Part shown: positions 1 to 5,952 of the stretch, in pieces
Layout of the letters: each line of letters opens with the position of its first letter
Position numbering within the stretch: position 1 is the first letter of the stretch
NCBI GenBank assembly: GCA_016763815.1
Contig: JAESTB010000356.1
Span: forward strand, 1-6,925
Direction: 5' to 3'
DNA: 6,925 nucleotides
Origin: Arenicella sp.
GTDB taxonomy: Bacteria; Pseudomonadota; Gammaproteobacteria; Arenicellales; Arenicellaceae
The notes under the pieces: model-generated
Told to the model about the DNA's origin: nothing
Seen by the model: only the letters and a program-made list of their open reading frames with translations
Databases searched by the model: none
Made by a program: the position numbers and the translations under genes

Positions 1-677
1 AATACATGGAGCGCCATACTGTATCTCGATTGATTGGTGCGCCTCCAGGCTATGTTGGTTTTGACCAAGGAGGCTTGCTTACCGAGTCTGTTAATAAACA
101 CCCGCATGCGGTTTTATTGTTGGACGAAATCGAGAAAGCTCATCCAGACGTGTTCAACCTTTTATTGCAAGTAATGGACCATGGAACGCTTACTGATAAC
201 AACGGTCGCAAAGCTGATTTTCGTAATGTTATAATTGTTATGACTACCAATGCTGGCGCGGTTGCGGTATCACGTAATTCAATGGGCTTCACTAAGCAAG
301 ATAACGCTCACGATGACATGGGCGCGATTACCAAAATATTTACTCCTGAGTTCCGTAATCGGCTAGATTCGATTGTGCGTTTCAAGTCGCTTGGTAAAGA
401 AGTGATAGATAAAATTGTCGATAAGGAATTGCTTGAAGTTGAGCGTCAATTGCTTGAGAAAAATGTTCAATTGAACATTGATAAATCGGCTCGTGCGTGG
501 ATTGCCGATAATGGCTACGACGAGAGTATGGGCGCGAGACCATTAGCGAGGTTGATTCAAGAAGAGATCAAGCGTGGTTTAGCCGATGAGCTTTTATTTG
601 GAAAATTACAAAACGGCGGCGTGGTTGCTATATCAACTGATGACGGCCAACTTTCGTTTGACATTCAAAGCGAGTAG
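1..677 (+). CDS. clpA: ATP-dependent Clp protease ATP-binding subunit ClpA (C-terminal part)
   Basis: ClpA is the hexameric AAA+ unfoldase that feeds N-degron (via ClpS) and other substrates to the ClpP peptidase in the cytosol. Only the second AAA+ domain and C-terminus are present. The frame is open to the left edge (Tyr codon at 3-5 before the Met at 6), so that Met is internal. Counting from it: pore loop GYVG at 16-19; Walker B LLLDEIEKAH at 37-46, with the acidic pair D40/E41; sensor 1 TTNAG at 80-84; arginine-finger segment EFRNRLD at 115-121; sensor 2 GARPLAR at 176-182. The loop that should dock into ClpP reads MGF (93-95) where E. coli ClpA has IGL. The sequence is closely collinear with E. 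coli ClpA and has an ordinary C-terminus. clpS and the rest of clpA should lie to the left of the window. The identification is secure. Confidence 0.97.
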   Translation, partial: YMERHTVSRLIGAPPGYVGFDQGGLLTESVNKHPHAVLLLDEIEKAHPDVFNLLLQVMDHGTLTDNNGRKADFRNVIIVMTTNAGAVAVSRNSMGFTKQDNAHDDMGAITKIFTPEFRNRLDSIVRFKSLGKEVIDKIVDKELLEVERQLLEKNVQLNIDKSARAWIADNGYDESMGARPLARLIQEEIKRGLADELLFGKLQNGGVVAISTDDGQLSFDIQSE

Positions 678-712
678 CTTCAGCGAATTGTGTAAGCCGG
701 GCATATTAGACA

Positions 713-744
713 GTGGAGCCGATTTGATTAAAGATTAGCTCCGC
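713..744 (+). terminator. weak hairpin after clpA, possible terminator
   Basis: GTGGAGC (713-719) can pair with GCTCCGC (738-744): seven pairs including one G-U, around an 18-nt AT-rich loop. It lies 36 bp after the clpA stop. Only a poor T-run (TTGTTACT) follows, so efficient Rho-independent termination is doubtful. The candidate promoter of the next gene overlaps the loop and right arm. Confidence 0.3.
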
Positions 745-754
745 TTGTTACTAT
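724..754 (+). promoter_or_regulatory. candidate promoter for the nitrilase-like gene
   Basis: TTGATT (724-729) could be a -35 box. TACTAT (749-754), preceded by TG at 746-747, resembles an extended -10 element. The spacer is 19 bp, which is long but tolerated with an extended -10. Transcription would start near 761, immediately before the palindrome at 764-792. This is a match by eye only. Confidence 0.35.
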
Positions 755-763
755 GCTGTGATA

Positions 764-792
764 GTGTTGAGTGGTTATTAACCACTCAACAC
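764..792. repeat. perfect 29-bp palindrome just before the nitrilase-like gene (operator or mRNA hairpin)
   Basis: The left arm GTGTTGAGTGGTTA and right arm TAACCACTCAACAC are exact reverse complements, 14 bp each, around a single T. The element ends 9 bases before the first ATG of the nitrilase gene and begins about 10 bases after the candidate -10 box. No T-tract follows on either strand, which argues against a terminator. As DNA it has the symmetry and position of a repressor operator. As RNA it would form a 13-bp stem with a 3-nt loop next to the start codon. The bases between it and the ATG contain no recognisable Shine-Dalgarno sequence. Confidence 0.75.
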
Positions 793-801
793 AAAGCCCG
801 T

Positions 802-1758
802 ATGATGTCGTCTACGATTAAGGTCGCATTGGCCCAAATATCGCCGGTGTGGCTGAATAAGACAGCGACCCTTGATAAGGTGGCTCGATACATCTCTGAG
901 GCGGGTGAGGACGCTTGTGACCTTGTAGCATTTGGAGAGGCACTAACACCTGGCTACCCGTTTTGGGTCGAGCTCACTGGTGGTGCGCAGTTCAATAATG
1001 ATGATCAAAAAAAAATGTTCGCGCATTATGTTCGGTATGCCGTTGATGTCGATGCGGGCGACCTAAATATCGTTTGCCAGCAAGCCAAAGCTCATGGCGT
1101 AGCGGTTTACCTAGGAGTCATTGAACGGCCGCAAGATAGAGGCGGAATGAGTCTTTACTGCTCGATGGTTTATATCGACAAAAGCGGCGTTATTCAGTCA
1201 GTTCATCGAAAGCTGATGCCCACTTACGAGGAGCGTCTGGTTTGGTCTGCGGGTGATGGGCACGGTTTAACAACCCACTCCTTAGATGGCTTTACTGTTG
1301 GTGGCCTCAATTGCTGGGAGAATTGGATGCCGCTTGCGCGTGCGTCATTGTATGGTCAGGGTGAGAATCTTCATGTAGGAATATGGCCTGGCTCTGTGCG
1401 CAACACTCAAGACATAACGCCTTTTCTTGCTAAAGAGGGGCGATCTTACTCGATGGCTGTTAGTGGTCTAATGGCGGTAGCTGATATTCCTCGCGATATT
1501 CCGCTCTACGATGAGATTATGCAGGGTCTTGGCGATAGGGATTTTTTGGCCAATGGAGGCTCATGTTTATGCGGCCCGAATGGTGACTTTATAATTGAGC
1601 CGCAGTTAGAAAACGAAGGGCTTTTTACCGCTGAAATTGATTTAGATCGTGTTCGTGAAGAGCGACAAAATTTTGACCCTGCCGGGCATTACTCGCGCCC
1701 TGACGTAACCTGCTTGCAGCTCAACCGTGAGCGGCAAAGTACTGTTAAGTTAAACTGA
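802..1758 (+). CDS. nitrilase-superfamily carbon-nitrogen hydrolase, nitrilase branch
   Basis: This is a predicted cytosolic thiol hydrolase acting on a nitrile (to acid plus ammonia) or a related C-N compound; the substrate cannot be read from sequence. The Glu-Lys-Cys triad is complete. Counting from 802, E46 lies in AFGEALTPGYP, K137 in HRKLMPTYEER, and C171 in GGLNCWENWMP. HRKLMPT and NCWENW place it with true nitrilases rather than with amidases, NAD synthetase domains or ureidopropionases. Length is 318 aa, normal for the branch. The frame is open further left to a TTG at 745, but that extension runs through the palindrome and adds a Cys/Trp-rich, non-family N-terminus. The family begins at about IKVALAQ, so ATG 802 (or the adjacent 805) is chosen. 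No Shine-Dalgarno sequence is visible. The gene is probably transcribed alone, between clpA and a convergent operon. Confidence 0.88.
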   Translation: MMSSTIKVALAQISPVWLNKTATLDKVARYISEAGEDACDLVAFGEALTPGYPFWVELTGGAQFNNDDQKKMFAHYVRYAVDVDAGDLNIVCQQAKAHGVAVYLGVIERPQDRGGMSLYCSMVYIDKSGVIQSVHRKLMPTYEERLVWSAGDGHGLTTHSLDGFTVGGLNCWENWMPLARASLYGQGENLHVGIWPGSVRNTQDITPFLAKEGRSYSMAVSGLMAVADIPRDIPLYDEIMQGLGDRDFLANGGSCLCGPNGDFIIEPQLENEGLFTAEIDLDRVREERQNFDPAGHYSRPDVTCLQLNRERQSTVKLN

Positions 1759-1775
1759 ATCGAGCAAGCGAAAAA

Positions 1776-2513
1776 TTAACGATCCAAGGTTAGCTTTGCT
1801 ACCTCAAAGGTAGTGGTGCGTGATTTTCGTGACTCTTGCATTTTTAATGGCAGGTATTCGTCCTCGTGAGACAACCAAAATGTTAAGGTTCTGCCTGACC
1901 GTAATTCACGCTCAAAAACCACCTTGGTAACGTGTTTGTCGCCTAACTTGGTGCTCAGTATTTCATCGCTGGTCGAACGGAGTTTATAGCCGCGAATGCG
2001 TTTGTTCTTACCATCGACCACATAGAGTGATTGGCTATCGGCTATGTCGCCCTGCAATAGTGCCACCGCGAACCACATGGAGCAATTGTCGACAATATAA
2101 CCTTCAGGTAAGTCGACACTATCACGGCGGCCGTTGCTATCGTTGAAATAAGCTTTGCGCTGTCCCCAATCAAAATCAACTCTATAATCTGTTTCGCCTA
2201 TTCGGCCTCCTTGGTATTTTTGCGATACGGCTTTACCGTCTCGAACCTCAAATTCGCAAGACTGTTGCTCATTGCTGCCCATAATAATAGCCGCCATGCC
2301 CTGAGCCTTGGTGACTGTCTCAATTGAATAGCCATTGTCGGTGGCCTTGAGAGTGTTCTCTACTCGACCCAAGGTGGCGCTGCCAAATTTACTACTTTCG
2401 AATTTGATGGTGTAGCTAATGGTAACTGGGGTTAATGCATAAGTTTGGCTTGTCATGGAGAGCAAAAACCATATGGCAGTGAGCGAGAGAAATTTAGTGA
2501 AAATCGTATGCAA
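1776..2513 (-). CDS. secreted DUF3108 domain protein
   Basis: This is a 245-aa exported protein of the DUF3108 family, whose biochemical role is not established. The N-terminus has a signal peptide: a Lys at 7, a hydrophobic core at about 9-19, and a likely cut after TYA (residue 26), leaving LTPVTISY. There is no lipobox Cys, so it should be a soluble periplasmic protein. The mature part has the family pattern of alternating beta strands, for example VTISYTIKF near the start, FDWGQRKAYF in the middle, and a C-terminal FWLSHEDEYLPLKM stretch. The best start is TTG at 2513. An in-frame TAA lies at 2531-2529, an AGG lies 10 nt upstream of the TTG, and the next Met (residue 20) would destroy the signal peptide. 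It is the last gene of the purM-purN operon, 44 bp after purN, an arrangement I recall as recurrent in gammaproteobacteria. It ends 17 bp from the convergent nitrilase gene, with no clear terminator between. Confidence 0.85.
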   Translation of the reverse strand: MHTIFTKFLSLTAIWFLLSMTSQTYALTPVTISYTIKFESSKFGSATLGRVENTLKATDNGYSIETVTKAQGMAAIIMGSNEQQSCEFEVRDGKAVSQKYQGGRIGETDYRVDFDWGQRKAYFNDSNGRRDSVDLPEGYIVDNCSMWFAVALLQGDIADSQSLYVVDGKNKRIRGYKLRSTSDEILSTKLGDKHVTKVVFERELRSGRTLTFWLSHEDEYLPLKMQESRKSRTTTFEVAKLTLDR

Positions 2514-2557
2514 AATATGGTCGCCTAATTAAGTGGAAATAACGAACTAACGCTAAC

Positions 2558-3247
2558 TTACACCTCAAAGGTTTGCAACTGTTGCGCTGAGGTTTCACCG
2601 TCTAGTAATACTATATTGCTCTCGACAGTCAAACGGTTTTCAGCAAACCACTTCACTGCGAGGGGATATAAGGCGTGTTCTATTTTATGGATGCGTTGTT
2701 GCAAGCTCTCATTTGTGTCGTCAGGCCCAACGCGTAAACGACCCTGTAAGATGATTGGCCCGGCATCAACATCCGGCACCACAAAGTGAATACTGGCACC
2801 ATGCCATTGGTCGCCGGCATCGATTGCCCTTTGATGAGTATTCGTGCCTGGGTATTTAGGCAATAGAGACGGGTGAATATTGACTAAGCGATTGTGGTAA
2901 TGATTAACGAACTCGGCCGTTAAAATTCGCATAAAGCCGGCCAGAATGATTAGATCTGGTTCGACGGCGTCAATCTCGCGCATCAGTGCCTGATCAAATT
3001 GTCGTCGAGAGTCGAAACTGCGATGATCTATTGCACTTGTCGCTATCAACGCGTTGCTGGCACGTTTTAGGCCATAAGCGCCTTTGTTATTGCTAATCAC
3101 TAGCACGATGTCGAGGGGTAAATCGCCCGATTTTATTTGCTCAATGAATGCCTGAAGGTTGCTGCCGCTGCCAGATATTAAGACAACTGCGCGAGTCAAA
3201 CGTGTGCACTTAGAATCATTCAACTTGGTCTCAGTTGTTTTAGACAT
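2558..3247 (-). CDS. purN: phosphoribosylglycinamide formyltransferase (GART, PurN)
   Basis: PurN transfers a formyl group from 10-formyl-tetrahydrofolate to GAR, giving FGAR, the third step of de novo purine synthesis. From the ATG at 3247 the protein is 229 aa. The phosphate-binding loop ISGSGSNLQ is at 24-32, LAGFMRIL at 102-109, the active-site NIHPSLLP at 123-130 (N123 and H125), and DVDAGPI at 159-165 with D161. These match N106, H108 and D144 of E. coli PurN with a constant offset of 17, so the protein has a short, non-conserved N-terminal tail. The frame stays open to 3346 inside purM, but that longer form is not supported. The gap to purM is 31 bp, consistent with co-transcription. 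No strong Shine-Dalgarno sequence is visible, so translation may depend on upstream ribosomes. Confidence 0.96.
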   Translation of the reverse strand: MSKTTETKLNDSKCTRLTRAVVLISGSGSNLQAFIEQIKSGDLPLDIVLVISNNKGAYGLKRASNALIATSAIDHRSFDSRRQFDQALMREIDAVEPDLIILAGFMRILTAEFVNHYHNRLVNIHPSLLPKYPGTNTHQRAIDAGDQWHGASIHFVVPDVDAGPIILQGRLRVGPDDTNESLQQRIHKIEHALYPLAVKWFAENRLTVESNIVLLDGETSAQQLQTFEV

Positions 3248-3278
3248 AGCTAAGATGGTATTGGTTAGGCAATAGCCG

Positions 3279-4322
3279 TTAAACGATGTGCACTTGTTGC
3301 TCTGATTCGCCGTCTTTAATTTCGCCAATAACAAATGCTGTCTCACCGGCTTCGCTTAGTAAGTTAATGCTACGCTCCACATCGGCCTGATCAACAACTA
3401 AGATCATACCGACGCCGCAGTTAAAGGTGCGGTACATTTCGCTACGCTTAATGTTGGCCGTTTCCATCATCCAGCTGAATAGGGCTGGCCACTGCCACGA
3501 AGACTCATCAACAACCGCATGACAACCATCGGGCAGAACTCGGTTTAGGTTACCTGGGATGCCGCCGCCAGTAATGTGTGCCAAGGCGTGAAGGTCAACC
3601 TGTTTCAGTAGTGATAAAATTGAGCGCACGTAAATCTTGGTCGGCGCCATCACCGCTTCCGATAATGGCTTGCCTCCAATCAGGGTATCGAGCGGTACAT
3701 TGTAAGTGTCGATAACTTTTCGTATTAATGAGTAGCCATTTGAGTGAGCGCCGGTAGACGCTAGGCCAATAAGCGTGTCGCCAGCTTTAACCTTGGTGCC
3801 ATCAATGATTTTGGATTTTTCCACCGCACCAACACAGAAGCCGGCAAGATCATATTCGCCAGAATTAAACATGCCTGGCATCTCGGCTGTCTCGCCGCCG
3901 ATTAAGGCTGCATTTGCTTGAATACACCCTTCGCCGATACCTTCAACGACTTGTGCGGCCACCTCTGGTGTTAACTTGCCAGTGGCGAAATAATCTAAAA
4001 AGAACAACGGCTCTGCACCTTGCACGATAACGTCGTTGACGCACATAGCCACCAAGTCGATGCCGATAGTGTCATGTTTGTTTAAATCGAAAGCCAGTTT
4101 TAACTTGGTGCCAACGCCATCGGTGCCAGAAACTAAGATCGGCTCCTTATAATTTTGTGGCACTTGAAACAGTGCGCCAAAGCCACCTAAACCGCTAAGG
4201 CAGCCTTCACGCTGAGTCCGTTTGGCTATTGGCTTAATTATGTCAATAAAGGCATCACCAGCGTCGATATCAACGCCTGCGTCACGGTAGGATAAAGAGT
4301 CAGGTTTGTCAGATTGGGACAC
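3279..4322 (-). CDS. purM: phosphoribosylformylglycinamidine cyclo-ligase (AIR synthetase, PurM)
   Basis: PurM uses ATP to close the imidazole ring of FGAM, giving AIR, the fifth step of purine synthesis. Counting from the GTG at 4322: N-terminal signature SLSYRDAGVDIDAG at 9-22, glycine-rich GLGGFGALF at 44-52, nucleotide-binding DGVGTK at 68-73, VND at 96-98, GGETAEMPGM at 143-152, and later HITGGGIPGN and FNCGVGM. It aligns along its whole length with E. coli PurM (345 aa, here 347). An alternative TTG start at 4355 would add 11 residues. The GTG is preferred because GGAG sits 7 nt upstream of it and because SQSDKPDSLSYRDAG matches the usual length of the family's N-terminus. It is the first gene of the operon purM-purN-DUF3108, transcribed from the divergent region to its right. 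No PurR-type box was recognised. Confidence 0.97.
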   Translation of the reverse strand: MSQSDKPDSLSYRDAGVDIDAGDAFIDIIKPIAKRTQREGCLSGLGGFGALFQVPQNYKEPILVSGTDGVGTKLKLAFDLNKHDTIGIDLVAMCVNDVIVQGAEPLFFLDYFATGKLTPEVAAQVVEGIGEGCIQANAALIGGETAEMPGMFNSGEYDLAGFCVGAVEKSKIIDGTKVKAGDTLIGLASTGAHSNGYSLIRKVIDTYNVPLDTLIGGKPLSEAVMAPTKIYVRSILSLLKQVDLHALAHITGGGIPGNLNRVLPDGCHAVVDESSWQWPALFSWMMETANIKRSEMYRTFNCGVGMILVVDQADVERSINLLSEAGETAFVIGEIKDGESEQQVHIV

Positions 4323-4332
4323 GTTGTTGCTC
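4323..4332 (-). promoter_or_regulatory. Shine-Dalgarno supporting the GTG start of purM
   Basis: On the minus strand GGAG is followed by seven bases (CAACAAC) and then GTG at 4322. The upstream TTG candidate at 4355 has only AAGAAG at a longer distance. This decides the start used for purM. Confidence 0.6.
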
Positions 4333-4406
4333 CATCGAGGTTCAGTATTAATCAATTTGGTCGAGCTTCTTTGTCGTGGACATAGTCTCGCGGTAAGTGC
4401 GGCGCT

Positions 4407-4435
4407 ATTGTAGCGGTTTCATTGGCTATTGTGTA
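4407..4435 (-). promoter_or_regulatory. purM: candidate purM operon promoter
   Basis: Read on the minus strand: TACACA at 4435-4430 (-35, 4 of 6) and TACAAT at 4412-4407 (-10, 5 of 6), with a 17-bp spacer. This is a plausible sigma-70 promoter starting near 4400, leaving a leader of about 78 nt before the GTG of purM. Its -35 box overlaps that of the rightward promoter. Confidence 0.5.
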
Positions 4436-4441
4436 TCCAAT
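4421..4441. promoter_or_regulatory. dyad ATTGG-N11-CCAAT over the divergent -35 boxes, possible operator
   Basis: ATTGG (4421-4425) and CCAAT (4437-4441) form an exact inverted repeat of 5-bp arms with an 11-bp spacer, centred at 4431. The two overlapping -35 boxes (4429-4435) sit in its middle. A dimeric regulator bound here would cover both promoters. The arms are short, so chance is a real alternative. Confidence 0.35.
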
Positions 4442-4457
4442 AAAAGCTAGAGATAAT
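4429..4457 (+). promoter_or_regulatory. candidate promoter for the phosphatidyltransferase-hda pair
   Basis: TTGTGT (4429-4434) and GATAAT (4452-4457, 5 of 6 for a -10 box) are separated by 17 bp. Transcription would start near 4464, about 23 nt before the ATG at 4487. GGAG at 4473-4476 lies 10 nt ahead of that ATG and would serve as the ribosome binding site. Confidence 0.5.
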
Positions 4458-4486
4458 GGCGTATAAGATCGTGGAGCCACTAAATT

Positions 4487-5044
4487 ATGATTATCTATAT
4501 ACCAAATTTATTAACCCTAGCACGCATCGGATTGGTGCCTTGGTTAGTAGTTTTGCTGCAAAAACAACAGTTTACCTTGTCGCTGATCGTGTTTATTGTC
4601 GCGGGCCTAACAGATGCTTTAGACGGATTCATTGCCAAGCGCTTTAATGAGGAAACCTATTTGGGTTCTTTATTAGACCCGCTGGCGGACAAGGGGCTGT
4701 TGGTTTGTAGCTATATCATGTTGTCGATGATGGGTTTGATCCCGTTTTGGCTGATGGTGGCGGTGGTATTTAGAGATGTGGTGATCGTTGGCGGCTATTT
4801 ATTGATGGTGCTATTTTTTGGTTCGGTTAAAATGCAGCCCTTGATAGTCAGCAAAGTGAACACTTTTACTCAAATCGCCTACATTGTGTTAGTACTGGGG
4901 GCACTTGCGGCAGAATACGATTTTAGTTCAGTTCAGCCGATACTCAGTTACGCGGTATTGCTAACCAGCGTTATTAGCGGTCTGGCCTACGTCTATATTT
5001 GGTCTGTACGGGCGACAAATAGTGGCGAAGGCTCAGCTGTATAG
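4487..5044 (+). CDS. CDP-alcohol phosphatidyltransferase family membrane protein (PgsA-like)
   Basis: This is an inner-membrane enzyme that displaces CMP from a CDP-linked lipid (or CDP-alcohol) with an alcohol, a step in phospholipid synthesis. The family CAP motif is D-x2-D-G-x2-A-R-x8-G-x3-D-x3-D. Here it is D43, D46, G47, A50, K51, G60, D64 and D68, with Lys in place of the usual Arg. All four metal-binding and catalytic aspartates are present. IPNLLTLARI at 5-14, FRDVVIVGG at 95-103 and SKVNTFTQ at 122-129 are also typical of the PgsA-like group. About six membrane helices are visible (roughly 5-24, 29-45, 71-82, 86-111, 127-142, 153-172). The 185-aa length is normal. The alcohol substrate (glycerol-3-phosphate or another) cannot be assigned, and a cell may have a separate true PgsA. 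It lies 70 bp ahead of hda on the same strand. Confidence 0.9.
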   Translation: MIIYIPNLLTLARIGLVPWLVVLLQKQQFTLSLIVFIVAGLTDALDGFIAKRFNEETYLGSLLDPLADKGLLVCSYIMLSMMGLIPFWLMVAVVFRDVVIVGGYLLMVLFFGSVKMQPLIVSKVNTFTQIAYIVLVLGALAAEYDFSSVQPILSYAVLLTSVISGLAYVYIWSVRATNSGEGSAV

Positions 5045-5114
5045 GCCGCTATCGGTAGGAGTAAAAACAACCAGCAACCAAAAGGCATAGGGCCAAAAGT
5101 TTTATCTATCACTT

Positions 5115-5807
5115 ATGAATAAACAAGCAGGTCAATTGGCGTTACCGTTAACGAGTAATGATAAGGCGTCGTTTGAAAATTATTGGCTAGGCGACAACAC
5201 TGAGTTAGTTGCTGTAATTGAGTCTAGCGTGACAGCGTGTGACCCGAAGGTGGTGTATTACTATGGGCCGTCTGGAGCCGGAAAGAGCCATCTACTATTC
5301 GCGGCTATGCGTCTAGCCAAGTCTGAGGTTATTAATACTAGCTACCTCTCACTAAGTGATGCCTATGTGTCTATCGACATGCTCACGGTAGTTGATGTTG
5401 AACATGTGGTTTGCGTCGACGGCATCGATGCATGGGCCGGCGATGTTGATAAAGAGCGTGCCTTATTCACCTTATTTGAGCAAATTAAACACGCCGGTGG
5501 GCAACTAATTATCAGTGCCACTCAGCCGCCAGATTCTTCAGGCTTCGTGATTAAGGACTTGGTTAGTCGTTTATCGAGTGGTTTGATTTATCCGTTAAAA
5601 GAGTTAAATGACGAGCAACGCTTCGAGGCTTTAAAAATGCGTGCCAGAGCAAGAGGCCTGTCGATTTCAGACGACGCGGTGCGATACTTGCAAAGCCGCT
5701 CATCGCGCGATACGGGTCAATTGTTCGAAGTGCTAGAACGTATCGACCGCGCCTCTTTAGTAGAGCAGAGACGCGTCACTATTCCGTTTTTGCAGAATTT
5801 ATTGTAG
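5115..5807 (+). CDS. hda: DnaA regulatory inactivator Hda
   Basis: Hda is a short AAA+ protein related to DnaA domain III. Bound to the DNA-loaded beta clamp, it promotes hydrolysis of DnaA-ATP (RIDA) and so prevents extra rounds of initiation. The clamp-binding motif QLALPL is at 7-12; GDNTEL, typical of DnaA/Hda N-termini, at 26-31; Walker A GPSGAGKS at 51-58; Walker B VVCVDGID at 98-105 with D102 and D105. The Arg-finger segment DLVSRL at 148-153 has R152, matching R153 of E. coli Hda. The sensor 2 region is around R198, and the end RRVTIPFLQNLL matches the family. Walker A is complete with K57, whereas in E. coli Hda it is degenerate (GAGRS). Length is 230 aa, normal. No strong Shine-Dalgarno precedes the ATG. 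It probably shares the upstream phosphatidyltransferase promoter. Confidence 0.95.
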   Translation: MNKQAGQLALPLTSNDKASFENYWLGDNTELVAVIESSVTACDPKVVYYYGPSGAGKSHLLFAAMRLAKSEVINTSYLSLSDAYVSIDMLTVVDVEHVVCVDGIDAWAGDVDKERALFTLFEQIKHAGGQLIISATQPPDSSGFVIKDLVSRLSSGLIYPLKELNDEQRFEALKMRARARGLSISDDAVRYLQSRSSRDTGQLFEVLERIDRASLVEQRRVTIPFLQNLL

Positions 5808-5810
5808 CGC

Positions 5811-5831
5811 CAAGAGTAGCGGATTCTCTTG
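5811..5831 (+). terminator. small hairpin just after hda
   Basis: CAAGAG (5811-5816) and CTCTTG (5826-5831) form a 6-bp stem with a 9-nt loop, four bases after the hda stop. No T-run follows, so it is at most a weak terminator or 3'-end stabilising hairpin. Confidence 0.25.
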
Positions 5832-5856
5832 CGTAGACGACGGTTACTGCTGGGGT

Positions 5857-5937
5857 AGAATATTCTCTGGTATACCACCCTTACAAGGGAACCTAGGCCG
5901 ATGTGACTATGCCATATCTTCCCTTCGGGACTTTTTT
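5857..5937 (+). other. cluster of palindromes ending in a weak terminator-like hairpin
   Basis: This stretch contains no gene. It begins with two adjacent perfect 10-bp palindromes, AGAATATTCT (5857-5866) and TGGTATACCA (5868-5877). CCCTT-AC-AAGGG (5878-5889) follows. AAGGGAA (5885-5891) can also pair with TTCCCTT (5919-5925), and TCCC-TTC-GGGA (5920-5930) is followed by C and six Ts (5932-5937). The last three pairings are mutually exclusive, the logic seen in attenuators. The terminal stem is only 4 bp and no known riboswitch was recognised. TAGAAT at 5856-5861 could be a -10 box, but it lacks a good -35. It may be a structured leader, a small RNA, or chance. Confidence 0.3.
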
Positions 5938-5952
5938 CGACGGCGAGTTATT

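Noticed and set aside
745..801. N-terminal extension of the nitrilase-like protein from a TTG
   Set aside because: It is encoded by the promoter and palindrome region, is unlike the family, and the conserved domain begins right after the ATG at 802.
1759..1775. Bidirectional terminator between the convergent genes
   Set aside because: The 17 bp contain no inverted repeat; AAAAA alone is not enough to call a terminator.
3248..3346. N-terminal extension of PurN into purM
   Set aside because: It overlaps the purM coding end, adds residues with no family similarity, and the ATG at 3247 already leaves a 17-residue tail relative to E. coli PurN.
4323..4355. TTG start of purM at 4355
   Set aside because: The GTG at 4322 has a well-spaced GGAG and gives the usual protein length; the extra 11 residues are not family-like. 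It is not excluded experimentally.
4330..4486. PurR operator in the purM control region
   Set aside because: No sequence resembling the ACGCAAACGTTTGCGT-type palindrome is present.
4456..4647. 63-aa open frame starting before the phosphatidyltransferase
   Set aside because: It is out of frame with a well-supported membrane enzyme over most of its length and has no recognisable domain.
5808..5952. Possible tRNA or known riboswitch in the gap after hda
   Set aside because: No cloverleaf, T-loop or CCA end could be built, and no conserved core of a known riboswitch or 6S/4.5S RNA was recognised.
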